Below the pieces are notes generated by a model. It had not been told where the DNA came from. It was given only the letters and a program-made list of their open reading frames with translations, and made no database searches. Positions 16,582-24,743 of a stretch of 64,000 bases of DNA are shown piece after piece (position 1 is the first letter of the stretch; each line of letters starts with the position of its first letter). The stretch comes from Paenibacillus sp. CF384. Its GTDB lineage: Bacteria; Bacillota; Bacilli; Paenibacillales; Paenibacillaceae. A program made the position numbers and the translations under genes. The stretch is from the NCBI RefSeq assembly GCF_900106745.1, contig NZ_FNNV01000001.1, forward strand, positions 1,054,001-1,118,000, read 5' to 3'.

Positions 16582-16740
16582 TTACAATGCCAGTTCTTCG
16601 ACGTCGAAATCGCTCAGATTGTTGCATAGACATTGTTTGAACCCGGTATCGATCTTATCTTTCTCCCTGCGTCCGCGCAGGACGAATTTCTCACCGCATA
16701 AATTGCAGCGGATGGTTACCTTTACACGAGCCGAAATCAT
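16582..16740 (-). CDS. Small zinc-ribbon-like protein
   Basis: 52 residues with paired cysteines CNLCGEKF (12,15) and CLCNN (38,40), a likely zinc site, and the basic segment RGRREKDK between. A perfect AGGAGGA site lies 5 bases before the ATG. It lies between prsW and ypeB where Bacillus has sleB. Function unknown; the strong translation signal and cysteine spacing support a real gene. Confidence 0.75.
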   Translation of the reverse strand: MISARVKVTIRCNLCGEKFVLRGRREKDKIDTGFKQCLCNNLSDFDVEELAL

Positions 16741-16790
16741 TGTATCCTCCTGAGTAAGATGCAGCTTTTTTCCTATTATAGACGGAAATG

Positions 16791-17489
16791 CTAAAGCTTA
16801 ATCTCTTCCTCATGTCCCAGCATTCGAAACGGCGATCGGGCATTGGCGCGATTCATCTTACGCACGCCTTTAATCCACAGATATCCCATTAACGGTACGA
16901 TAAACCAAACCCAATAGGTACTGCCTGAGCCCATGATATAGTCATATACACCATGCTCTACGAGCGGTACTGCGGCGGCCAGCATGAGATAATTGCGCTT
17001 CTTGTTCGCCTCTCGGGCAAATTTGGCTTTGCCCACGTAGTAACCCATCGTTACGCCAAACAAGGCATGCCCGGATACAGGCAGCAGAGCGCGAATAAGC
17101 AAGGAACCAACCGACGCAGGCTGGAAAACGGCGTAGAGCACGTTCTCCACCGTTGCAAAGCCAAGTGAAATCGCAACTGCGTAGACGATCCCATCGTAAG
17201 GCTCATCGAATTCGGTATGGTTAAAAATGATATGATACAACACAAACCACTTCAGCAGCTCTTCAACGCCTGCAGATACTGTAAACGAGAACAGAATGGG
17301 ACCATCTCCAAGCCATAGCAGCAAGCCGCGCTGGATCACCATGATCGGCAGTACGATTAATACACCGAGCAAGAATACACGGACGACCATGTGAATCGGC
17401 TCCGCGTCATATCGGTCCTTTAAATAAAAGTAAGTCAGCAGCGAGATGCCCGGAGCAACCGCCGCTGTCAGGATGGAAAAGAGCAGCAT
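16791..17489 (-). CDS. prsW: PrsW-type intramembrane protease
   Basis: 232 residues with seven or eight membrane helices. The active-site motifs of the glutamic PrsW family are present: VEELLKW, FATVENVLY and SGHALFG. In B. subtilis PrsW makes the first cut in the anti-sigma factor RsiW during envelope stress. The ATG at 17489 follows GGAAGGTGA by 8 bases; a TTG 13 codons upstream is less likely. It lies near ypeB and gudB as in B. subtilis. Confidence 0.9.
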   Translation of the reverse strand: MLLFSILTAAVAPGISLLTYFYLKDRYDAEPIHMVVRVFLLGVLIVLPIMVIQRGLLLWLGDGPILFSFTVSAGVEELLKWFVLYHIIFNHTEFDEPYDGIVYAVAISLGFATVENVLYAVFQPASVGSLLIRALLPVSGHALFGVTMGYYVGKAKFAREANKKRNYLMLAAAVPLVEHGVYDYIMGSGSTYWVWFIVPLMGYLWIKGVRKMNRANARSPFRMLGHEEEIKL

Positions 17490-17561
17490 CGTTGAAGTCA
17501 CCTTCCGAGAGACGGACTTTCCCTGCAAGTTGCAGGCAAAGCTCGTTTGATCGGCAATCGG

Positions 17562-18827
17562 CTACACCCACCCCCTCAGGCGGACGGCCTCTGCCATTTT
17601 GCGGACGCCCACCATATAAGCAGCGAGCCTCATATCCACTTTCTTAAGCTTATGCAATTCATAGACACTATTAAAGCCGCGAATCATCATATCACGCAGC
17701 TTAGAATCAACTTCGGCCTCAGACCAGTAATAGCCCTGATTATTCTGTACCCATTCGAAATAAGACACAATAACGCCGCCGGCGCTGGCCAGGACATCTG
17801 GCACTAGCAGAATGCCGCGATCCGTAATCATCTGCGTTGCTTCCAACGTCGTAGGACCGTTAGCGGCCTCTACAATGATTTTAGCACGAATTTGGTTCGC
17901 GTTGCTTGCCGTTATTTGGTTCTCGATTGCGGCAGGCACCAGAACATCACAATCGATTGCCAGCAGCTCCTCGTTGCTGATGGTATTCTTGAACAAATTC
18001 GTGACTGTACCGAACGAATCACGTCGGTCCATTAAATCTTCGATGTCGAGTCCTTGATCATTATACAACGCAGCGTTGACATCGGAAATACCCACAACCT
18101 TCGCACCGGCTTCAAACATGAATTTCGCCAGGTAGCTGCCTGCATTGCCGAACCCTTGGATGACGACACGCGCGCCCTTAAGCGCAATGCCTTTCTTCGC
18201 CATCGCTTCGTCAATCATGATCGCTACGCCTCTGGCAGTAGCACTCTCACGGCCGAGTGAACCTCCCAGAACAAGCGGCTTCCCGGTTATAAAACCAGGC
18301 GAGTCAAATTCACGGATTCGGCTGTATTCATCCATCATCCATGCCATGATTTGCGAATTCGTCATCACATCCGGCGCCGGAATATCTTTGTTCGGTCCTA
18401 CAATTTGGCTGATCGCCCGGACATACCCTCGGCTTAGGCGCTCCAGCTCACGGAAAGACATCTTTCTCGGATCACAAATAATACCGCCCTTGCCGCCGCC
18501 ATAAGGCAAATCGGCGATGCCGCATTTAATGCTCATCCAAATGGATAACGCCTTCACTTCGATTTCATTGACATCCGGATGAAACCGGACTCCGCCCTTC
18601 GTAGGCCCTACCGCATCGTTATGCTGTGCCCTGTAGCCGACGAACACCTTTGTCTTGCCATCATCCATCCGTACCGGTATACGCACGGTCAGCAGCCTCA
18701 TCGGCTCCTTCAGTAAAGCAATCATATCATCACCGTAGCCAAGCTTCCTAAGCGCTTCTTCAATCACGGTTTGTGTCGATGTCAGTACGTTGCTGCTCTC
18801 CATTCCATTCAAAGGAATGTTCACCAC
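17562..18827 (-). CDS. gudB: NAD-specific glutamate dehydrogenase
   Basis: 421 residues, full length, and close to B. subtilis GudB in many blocks: KEPMRLLTVRIPVRMDDG, the active-site lysine region LPYGGGKGG, APDVMTNSQIMAWMMDEYSR and the Rossmann segment VVIQGFGNAGSYLAK. It deaminates glutamate to 2-oxoglutarate. The 9-base duplication that inactivates gudB in strain 168 is not present. It probably starts with GTG at 18827; the ATG at 18803 lacks a ribosome-binding site. ypbH lies upstream and prsW downstream. Confidence 0.95.
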   Translation of the reverse strand: MVNIPLNGMESSNVLTSTQTVIEEALRKLGYGDDMIALLKEPMRLLTVRIPVRMDDGKTKVFVGYRAQHNDAVGPTKGGVRFHPDVNEIEVKALSIWMSIKCGIADLPYGGGKGGIICDPRKMSFRELERLSRGYVRAISQIVGPNKDIPAPDVMTNSQIMAWMMDEYSRIREFDSPGFITGKPLVLGGSLGRESATARGVAIMIDEAMAKKGIALKGARVVIQGFGNAGSYLAKFMFEAGAKVVGISDVNAALYNDQGLDIEDLMDRRDSFGTVTNLFKNTISNEELLAIDCDVLVPAAIENQITASNANQIRAKIIVEAANGPTTLEATQMITDRGILLVPDVLASAGGVIVSYFEWVQNNQGYYWSEAEVDSKLRDMMIRGFNSVYELHKLKKVDMRLAAYMVGVRKMAEAVRLRGWV

Positions 18828-18900
18828 CTTTTCCTTTGTAATATGAGCGGTAACCGAATCGGCTATGCGGTGAACTTATTTCCGGGCACAAGCTGCAACA

Positions 18901-18945
18901 AACAAAAAGCACCAGACCTACGGAATATGCCGTAAGCTGATGCTT
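18901..18945 (-). terminator. Intrinsic terminator after ypbH/mecB
   Basis: An imperfect stem of AGCATCAGCTTACGG with CCGTAGGTCTGGTGCT, followed on the minus strand by TTTTTGTTTGTT, 16 bases past the gene. Confidence 0.8.
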
Positions 18946-18961
18946 CTCTAATCGGGTTACC

Positions 18962-19567
18962 TTAAAAATGAGTGCAAATTTCCTTGACGGCTTTGGCTGG
19001 GACGATTACTTTGCCGTACTCCTCGAGAATGGCAGTCGTAATGGAAGTCGCCTCTCCGTACTCTGCCAGCAGCGCAATAATGGCGTGGTAGCGCGGAAGC
19101 TCGATGCCGACTGGCTCAAAGGCCAGCATATATTTGCCGTTGTAGGCATAAAGACGTCCATCCTCAATCAGTTCAGCGCTCTTAAGCTGCTTACAAACTG
19201 AAATGACATCCTCGATGTCTCTGAACGCGTATAGCACAATGTCACTTTGCTCGAGCGTTACTTCCATCTCGTAAACGTCTTCCTCATTGTCTTCTTCTTG
19301 AATATGATCTTCGGACTTCCCGTTCACTTTGCCTCGTGTAACGATGACGACCATACCTTGGGCAGGAAGGGCAAACACTTCGACGGCGAGCGGTCCGCTG
19401 GCGTCAAAGCCGAGCTCGCTGTAAGCTTGGTCCATCATTTCACTGAACAGCTCGTGCACCTTTGGAATTTCGCGCCACATGTCTTCCTTCTGGATCCCCC
19501 GTTCCAGCAAGTCGTCGAACGTCAGGAATATTCGTATCTTGTCTTGATTGAGCCGTTCGATTTTCAT
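18962..19567 (-). CDS. ypbH: MecA-family ClpC adaptor (YpbH/MecB)
   Basis: 201 residues starting MKIERLNQDKIRIFLTFDDL, the MecA family N-terminal substrate-binding domain, then an acidic linker (EEDNEEDVYE) and a C-terminal domain (about 110-200) that binds ClpC. The ATG at 19567 follows GGAGGATC. B. subtilis has two paralogues, MecA and YpbH; neighbours gudB and ypbG identify this as the ypbH locus. Paenibacilli may have only one MecA-type protein, so it could also do the MecA job. Confidence 0.88.
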   Translation of the reverse strand: MKIERLNQDKIRIFLTFDDLLERGIQKEDMWREIPKVHELFSEMMDQAYSELGFDASGPLAVEVFALPAQGMVVIVTRGKVNGKSEDHIQEEDNEEDVYEMEVTLEQSDIVLYAFRDIEDVISVCKQLKSAELIEDGRLYAYNGKYMLAFEPVGIELPRYHAIIALLAEYGEATSITTAILEEYGKVIVPAKAVKEICTHF

Positions 19568-19752
19568 GATAGGATCCTCCTTCTCGAGTAGTGTCTGCTT
19601 CGTATTCTCGGAGCAAAAACCGTCTTCGAAAGCACATTGAACGCGGATAGTATCTGTTATACATAGCGTATGAAGCAACGGTTATTTGGGTGATTAAAAT
19701 GTGTTTATGTTGCTATGTTAGCATGTCTGTGGGTGGAATGCACTACAGACGC

Positions 19753-19817
19753 AAAAAAAAGAATCGCCCCGCCGCCAATTGGTAATACGCAATTGAACGG
19801 CAAAACGATTCTTTTTG
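19753..19817. terminator. Bidirectional terminator
   Basis: AAAGAATCG and CGATTCTTT enclose an imperfect GC-rich stem, with long A and T runs on the two sides. It serves the gene ending at 19856 on the minus strand and could work in both directions. Confidence 0.8.
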
Positions 19818-19855
19818 TCCTTATCGTATTTATAACAATTTGTCTATAAATTGGT

Positions 19856-20176
19856 TCAGTGAGGTTTCGCTTCTGCTTTTATCTGATCGACCTGCTCTTT
19901 CACAGCAGGGTCACTGTTAAGCAGCAGCTCAATCTGTCCCCAAGCGTTGCCGGACCCTTTTGCGGAAGCGTCTGAATGCTTTGGGGCTGCATGCTGCACC
20001 ATGTCTCCGCTAAACTTTCGACTGATGACCGCACCCATCGCCCTCTTCGTCATTCCGTTAACGGCAGTGCCGGCTGCGCTGCTCGCCCAGGCGAACATGC
20101 CTGGCCTCTTCTTCGCAATATAAGCCGCCGCTGCCATACCGGCAAGTCCTCCAATCAGAAAACCGGACAATTTCAT
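19856..20176 (-). CDS. Small hypothetical protein with N-terminal helix
   Basis: 106 residues. The N-terminus (MKLSGFLIGGLAGMAAAAYIAKKRPG) resembles the Gly/Ala-rich membrane segment of YtxH-type proteins; the rest is polar with an Ala/Ser-rich stretch and a charged end. GGAGG lies 7 bases before the ATG. It has its own terminator. No function can be assigned. Confidence 0.7.
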   Translation of the reverse strand: MKLSGFLIGGLAGMAAAAYIAKKRPGMFAWASSAAGTAVNGMTKRAMGAVISRKFSGDMVQHAAPKHSDASAKGSGNAWGQIELLLNSDPAVKEQVDQIKAEAKPH

Positions 20177-20355
20177 TGGCAATCCTCCTATGCTGAATGC
20201 TGCTTACGACTCGCGTTTAGTTTGCCTAGGGCGAGTTCAGGTCATTCCAGCACAAATTAAGGAAGTAGTAAAGTTCGGTTCCATTTCGAAATATGATACA
20301 ATAAGTGCATTGTTTTTTGGCGAAATCAACTTCAAGGCCACAGGAGGGCGACAAC

Positions 20356-21366
20356 ATGCCGATTCGTAAACCTCACCTCATCTCCATCGTCATTATGATG
20401 GCCCTGCTGGTTACATCCGGATGCAGCAGCAACGGAAACCAGCCTAACACTCCCCCTTCGGATTCAACAGGCAATGCAGCGAACAATGGGCAGGCGACAG
20501 TGAATGAACCTGCGCCAAACCAGGCAAACAATACCACGAAACCCGCGACAGGCACTGGAAATACAGCCGGTGAACAGCCCGATAATCAGGGACAGAGCAA
20601 TCAGCCTGCAGAGGACGATGGTACGAATTCGACAACAACACCTTCGGAGAATACGACTGCACCTGAGCCGGATTCTAATGCCGCGACGGATCCGCAACCG
20701 GTCAAAAAGCTGTACAAGATGAATAAAGTATACAGCTTCGTTCCGATTGATAAGGCGACTACGAGCAATAAGGTAGTGCTGCTGACCTTCGATGACGGCC
20801 CCAAAGAAGACAAAATGGTCAGCTCCCTGCTCGACACGCTTGATAAACATAAAGCGAAAGCGATCTTCTTCGTGAATGGCTATCGGGTAAAGAAGCATCC
20901 GGAATTGCTCAAAAAAATAGCCGATCGCGGGCAAACGATCGGCAATCATTCTTGGGATCATATCGATTTGAAGAAAGAATCTCAAGCGTCGGTGAAGAAT
21001 CAGATTGAGGACGTTCAGCAAATCGTGAAGGAAGTCGTCGGCACCGAGCCGCAGTTCTTCCGCCCACCTTTTGGTAACGGTAACGATTATGTAAAAGGCC
21101 TAGTTCGCGATCATGGCATGCTCTATATGACTTGGTCAAACGGCTCGCTCGACTGGGATAGCAGCACAAAGGATAAACCAGACAAAGTGATCGCCAACGT
21201 GCTTGAGCAGCTCCACCCTGGCGTGAATATCCTGATGCACGAACTTCCTTGGACAACAGAAGCACTCGATACGCTGCTCACTAAACTTGAGAGCAAAGGT
21301 TACGGCTTCATTGATCCTGCAACGATTGACTTAGGGCTTGCGGAACAGCCGCAGACCGCAAAGTAA
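20356..21366 (+). CDS. Polysaccharide deacetylase lipoprotein
   Basis: 336 residues. A lipoprotein signal with lipobox LVTSGC gives lipidated Cys23. Residues 24-115 are a low-complexity Asn/Thr/Pro/Gln linker that would span the wall. The NodB domain (about 138-330) has TFDDGP (144-149), metal-binding NHSWDH (197-202) and RPPF (236-239). It should de-N-acetylate peptidoglycan or another GlcNAc polymer outside the membrane. The ATG follows AGGAGGG by 7 bases. Its last 59 bases overlap the end of the convergent ypbG gene, and its terminator lies inside ypbG. Confidence 0.9.
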   Translation: MPIRKPHLISIVIMMALLVTSGCSSNGNQPNTPPSDSTGNAANNGQATVNEPAPNQANNTTKPATGTGNTAGEQPDNQGQSNQPAEDDGTNSTTTPSENTTAPEPDSNAATDPQPVKKLYKMNKVYSFVPIDKATTSNKVVLLTFDDGPKEDKMVSSLLDTLDKHKAKAIFFVNGYRVKKHPELLKKIADRGQTIGNHSWDHIDLKKESQASVKNQIEDVQQIVKEVVGTEPQFFRPPFGNGNDYVKGLVRDHGMLYMTWSNGSLDWDSSTKDKPDKVIANVLEQLHPGVNILMHELPWTTEALDTLLTKLESKGYGFIDPATIDLGLAEQPQTAK

Positions 21367-22195
21367 TAAGGTGATATTGGGCAGGTACCAGCAACCGAAT
21401 GGGCAATCTGGAAGTCCCGTATCCACAACTGACAAACAACCGGGGTCCTCTGCTGGCTCCGGTTGTTTGTTGTGCAGAGAAGTCGAACCAGCCGCGCCAG
21501 TAACCTGAATCCTCAGTTCCGCGCAAAACAGGTCCAATATAAGGCAGTGCGATTTGACCGCCGTGTGTATGGCCGGAGAGGACCAAGTCCACTTCCTGTT
21601 TCTGCTGTGCATTCATGCGATCCAGAAGAATCGGATCATGCGCCAGAACGATCGTAAACAGGGGCTCGCTGCCGGCGTCAGCTGCCGGGTCACTTAACGC
21701 TAAATCCAGTCGATCACGCTCCAAGCGCGGATCATCTACGCCTGCGAGGCGAATGCGGCTGCCGTCCCTTTGCTCCAACACAACAGCTTCATTGACGAGA
21801 AGGCGTACCCTCTCTTCCGTCAGCATGACCTCAAGCGGCCTCATATCCTCGTCGTAATCATGGTTGCCGTAAACCATATAGACCGGCGCAATTCGCGCAA
21901 GCTGCTTGATGTTGCGCCTAGACCTGGCAAGCGGCACTCTCCGCTCTCTCAGATCACCGCCAATCAGCACCAAATCAGCTCCGCCGGCTGCGATAAGCCC
22001 ATCTATCACTTCATCTGACAGACTTCTTCTATGAATATCTGTGATAAGCAGCAAGGTTGTACCGTCGAATGACGAAGGCAGCCTATCCATAATGACGGTC
22101 TGCCGGTCCAATGTATATTGATACGATGTCCTTACTAATACAGCCGCAACCAGCACGATTAGCGCCGCCGCCAACGCCGAAATCCAAATCAACAT
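21308..22195 (-). CDS. ypbG: YpbG-like membrane-anchored metallophosphoesterase
   Basis: 295 residues. One N-terminal helix (about 2-21) is followed by a calcineurin-like phosphoesterase domain: TDIHRRS, GGDLRER, YGNHDYD, LAHDP and SGHTHGGQ supply the two-metal site. The conserved end FVSCGYGTSRLPIR is present, so the 3' region is real coding sequence even though it contains the rightward terminator 21432-21470. Order with ypbH and ypbD matches B. subtilis. Substrate unknown. Confidence 0.88.
   Translation of the reverse strand: MLIWISALAAALIVLVAAVLVRTSYQYTLDRQTVIMDRLPSSFDGTTLLLITDIHRRSLSDEVIDGLIAAGGADLVLIGGDLRERRVPLARSRRNIKQLARIAPVYMVYGNHDYDEDMRPLEVMLTEERVRLLVNEAVVLEQRDGSRIRLAGVDDPRLERDRLDLALSDPAADAGSEPLFTIVLAHDPILLDRMNAQQKQEVDLVLSGHTHGGQIALPYIGPVLRGTEDSGYWRGWFDFSAQQTTGASRGPRLFVSCGYGTSRLPIRLLVPAQYHLITLRSAAVPQALSQSLQDQ
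21432..21475 (+). terminator. Terminator of the deacetylase gene, inside ypbG
   Basis: ACAAACAACCGG (21432-21443) and CCGGTTGTTTGT (21459-21470) form a perfect 12-base stem with a 15-base loop, followed by TGTG. It lies 65 bases past the deacetylase stop and wholly within the coding region of convergent ypbG. Confidence 0.7.
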
Positions 22196-22231
22196 GAGAA
22201 ACGAAGCACTCCTCTCCTAGGACTCAATCGA

Positions 22232-22468
22232 CTACTCAAACTGCTTTCCCCAAAGAAGAAGCCCAACTAATAAGAGTAAGAATAGAAAAATAATGATTTT
22301 GTAAAACCAGCCTGCCATCTGCTGCTTATTAGAAGGATGTGATTTCCTTCTGGAAGGAAAAGGCACTTCACTGCTTGCAGCCGCTTCGGAAGCAGCCTGT
22401 TCCGCCTGTTTTTTCGCCGCAATCGAGGAAATCGATTTCCTGCTGCCAAATTTCTGAACTCTGCTCAT
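22232..22468 (-). CDS. Small C-tail-anchored membrane protein
   Basis: 78 residues: a basic, Ala/Ser-rich N-terminal half (repeated Glu-Ala-Ala type sequence) and one C-terminal helix (IIIFLFLLLLVGLLLWG). Its ATG overlaps the ypbD stop by 4 bases, which indicates coupling with that protease. Unrecognised otherwise. Confidence 0.7.
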   Translation of the reverse strand: MSRVQKFGSRKSISSIAAKKQAEQAASEAAASSEVPFPSRRKSHPSNKQQMAGWFYKIIIFLFLLLLVGLLLWGKQFE

Positions 22469-23058
22469 TCTTCCCTCCGGAAACGGATTACGAATCCCAT
22501 AATCATATCAATCAGAAAATGTGCTAATATGGGCGCCCATAGTGTGTCGGTTTGAATATAAATCCAGCCTAACGCATAGCTGATGGCAAATACAAGCCCT
22601 GTCGGAATCCAATGCTTCAAATACCGTACATGAATGGTTGCAAAAATAATGCTTGTCCAATAAGGTCCGAATTGATGTTGAATGGCACCACGGAAAAGCG
22701 TCTCCTCGCAGATGGAAACGATTAAGGACAACACCACCACATGCCATATCGCGCGGCGTTTAAAAATGCGATCATTGACGCCGCCGTCATCATTGGCTGC
22801 ATCGGGTACAAATCGGGCCGAAAGCAGATCAATTGCGAGCACCGCAGCTGCCAATCCGGCGCCAAAATACAGAAATGGAAGGCCTTCCGGCAAAACAAAT
22901 AATAAAAATGGATTGCGATGCTGAAAAAATAACCAGATGAAACCGATAACTAAAGTAATCGCTTGTGTGGCATATAGATTTATAAGAAGCATCCGGTCAT
23001 CGATTTGATCGATGCTCACCGGTTTAATCTTCAATTTGCGAATGTCGAATTTTTTCAT
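22465..23058 (-). CDS. ypbD: YpbD-like CPBP intramembrane metalloprotease
   Basis: 197 residues with about five membrane helices and the Abi/CPBP motifs: EETLFRG, a following FATIHVRY and the C-terminal histidine block APILAHFLID. These belong to the family of CAAX-processing and related membrane proteases. Genes ypbG and ypbD are close in B. subtilis too. Substrate unknown. The first gene of a minus-strand pair, divergent from the gene at 23222. Confidence 0.88.
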   Translation of the reverse strand: MKKFDIRKLKIKPVSIDQIDDRMLLINLYATQAITLVIGFIWLFFQHRNPFLLFVLPEGLPFLYFGAGLAAAVLAIDLLSARFVPDAANDDGGVNDRIFKRRAIWHVVVLSLIVSICEETLFRGAIQHQFGPYWTSIIFATIHVRYLKHWIPTGLVFAISYALGWIYIQTDTLWAPILAHFLIDMIMGFVIRFRREE

Positions 23059-23221
23059 ATCCAGCTCCCTAATACACTATGAAAGGTTCATATTTCCTTT
23101 TCAAAGGTTTTCCCCTATACTAGGAGAACGATCTAATCAACCCCAGAATTCGACAAACATTTTAAGAGCAAGCCTTATATTTACTGGCATTTTGGCGAAA
23201 TATCGGATGAAGGAGATTATC

Positions 23222-24148
23222 ATGGAGAAACGACTGACTCGTACTGAAATGCTATTTAGCTTAGGCTTCCTATTCATGCTCGTTTTCGCCGTGGCAGCCT
23301 TTTTCTATGGCGTGAAGATAGGCTCAGACAAAACCGAAGCAAAAATCATTGAAAATGCTAAGCATCTTAGCAGTAGCAAAAACGCAAGTGCAGGTGCCTA
23401 TCAACAACAGGATCTGGTTTCATTCTATCATACTGTATTTCTGCCTTATCGTGAATTTCAATCCAATTGGTTCGAAACCATCCATAAACTTTCCTCTCAA
23501 GAGCTAACGGACATCAGCTCTTCGTTGAAAGAACTATCGAACATTGCTGAGCAGAAGTATGGTGAGGCCGAACATGCATCCGTACCGAAGAGCTCACCGC
23601 TTCTCGAATCCGCTCAACTCCAACTGCTTAAGAGCTTGCGAATGTTCAGCGAAGCCGCGCAGCGCGGTGCGGGATCAGCCAAGGACATGAACAATACCGA
23701 ACTCTTGAAAGCCTTAATGAAAGATGCCTACTACACGCAAGGTGTGAAGTTCGCAATGGCAGGTCAGCAAAGTTACTACATTGCGATGCTGAAATGGAGC
23801 GCGTCGGTCAACCCGAACATTCCGGACCATTACGACAGCACCTCTGTACTGAGCATCCAGCAATGGAAGACGCTGCCGCTGACTATTAAGAACAAGCTGA
23901 TGGCGGATATGTTGAATGCCCGCAAAACACTGGCGCCGTTCTATCCGCAGGATCTGGCATCTCGCGTCGATCAATTCATTGTTTCCGGACAAGCCAGCAG
24001 CATGAAGATGAAAACGGTCGACTCCATCGTCGATCTGCTTATCAGCACGGAAGCTGTTCGATCAGGCGATTTCAGTGACAGCAAAGCCGTCCTGTATGCC
24101 AAAGAGCTGCTTCCACAGCTGCCGTTCTTCTTCCCGGAGAGTGAATAA
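23222..24148 (+). CDS. Unrecognised single-pass membrane protein
   Basis: 308 residues. One N-terminal helix (about 11-30, LGFLFMLVFAVAAFFYGVKI) leaves the rest outside the membrane; that region is mostly helical with no enzyme motif I recognise. The ATG follows AAGGAGA by 5 bases; the longer open frame upstream is not supported. It is divergent from ypbD and convergent with the rhodanese gene (5 bases between stops). The YpbF position is comparable but the lengths differ. Confidence 0.8.
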   Translation: MEKRLTRTEMLFSLGFLFMLVFAVAAFFYGVKIGSDKTEAKIIENAKHLSSSKNASAGAYQQQDLVSFYHTVFLPYREFQSNWFETIHKLSSQELTDISSSLKELSNIAEQKYGEAEHASVPKSSPLLESAQLQLLKSLRMFSEAAQRGAGSAKDMNNTELLKALMKDAYYTQGVKFAMAGQQSYYIAMLKWSASVNPNIPDHYDSTSVLSIQQWKTLPLTIKNKLMADMLNARKTLAPFYPQDLASRVDQFIVSGQASSMKMKTVDSIVDLLISTEAVRSGDFSDSKAVLYAKELLPQLPFFFPESE

Positions 24149-24153
24149 GGACT

Positions 24154-24480
24154 TTAATCGTATTGAAAACCATCCAAAGAGGATACCGCAGCCATTCCGC
24201 CACTAACATTGGTGAGGTTGCCGTATCCTCTTTCGCTTAGATAGCGGCAGACGGCTGCGCTTCTGACGCCGTGTGCGCAAATGACATATACCGTTCGATC
24301 CTTTTGAATCGTTTCCGCGTCTCCATCGAAGGTCGACAGCGGCATCAGCGTGCTGTTATCCAAATGATAATAATTCCATTCGTTCATTTCTCTGACATCG
24401 ATGATCTGATCCGGCGAGAGCTTCCCTTCGCGTACGAGCGCCATGAACGGCTCCGGTTCGATATTACTCCATTGTTCCAC
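24154..24480 (-). CDS. Single-domain rhodanese-like protein
   Basis: 108 residues forming one rhodanese domain: IIDVREMNEWNYYHLDNS, then the active-site loop CAHGVRS with catalytic Cys, and YLSERGYGNLTNVSGGM. Such proteins carry persulfide sulfur. A GTG start follows GGGGG by about 7 bases. Its 3' end contains a perfect 11-base inverted repeat (24176-24233) that may end transcription of the convergent gene. Confidence 0.9.
   Translation of the reverse strand: MEQWSNIEPEPFMALVREGKLSPDQIIDVREMNEWNYYHLDNSTLMPLSTFDGDAETIQKDRTVYVICAHGVRSAAVCRYLSERGYGNLTNVSGGMAAVSSLDGFQYD
24176..24233 (+). terminator. Possible terminator of the 23222 gene, inside the rhodanese gene
   Basis: AAAGAGGATAC (24176-24186) and GTATCCTCTTT (24223-24233) are perfect 11-base repeats; GCA/TGC extends the stem after one mismatch. 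It lies 28 bases past the stop of the rightward gene and inside the convergent coding sequence. The T run is weak (CTCTTTCG). Confidence 0.45.
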
Positions 24481-24543
24481 AAGAATACCCCCTTTTTACG
24501 GTCGATCATAACGAAAATTTCACATTTGGGCAAGTTTTAATGA

Positions 24544-24573
24544 TTGCAATTTGAGTTCTACTTGCATTAAAAT
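24544..24573 (+). promoter_or_regulatory. Candidate sigma-A promoter for serA
   Basis: TTGCAA (24544-24549), an 18-base spacer and TAAAAT (24568-24573), about 170 bases upstream of the serA start. Confidence 0.45.
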
Positions 24574-24646
24574 AGTAAACATTAATGTAGCCTGGTTCTG
24601 TTGGTCCATCCGGTACAACAATAGCTTTGACGTGTGATCGTGTGAC

Positions 24647-24693
24647 AGACCCTCGCCTAAGCTGCTGCGCTGTGCGGCATCTTACGAGGGTCT
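24647..24693 (+). promoter_or_regulatory. Leader hairpin upstream of serA
   Basis: AGACCCTCG (24647-24655) pairs with CGAGGGTCT (24685-24693); TAAG/CTTA extends the stem inward. It is followed by TTCACTTCT, a poor T run, 50 bases before serA. There is no T-box sequence. It may be an attenuator or an mRNA leader structure. Confidence 0.45.
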
Positions 24694-24743
24694 TTCACTT
24701 CTACTATACATCCATCATACAAACGCTCAGGAGGCAACCCAAC

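Noticed and set aside
17562-18827. Inactive gudB (9-base duplication as in laboratory B. subtilis)
   Set aside because: The active-site region reads normally with no duplicated codons.
24600-24743. T-box upstream of serA
   Set aside because: The T-box core sequence is absent and the hairpin has no good T run.
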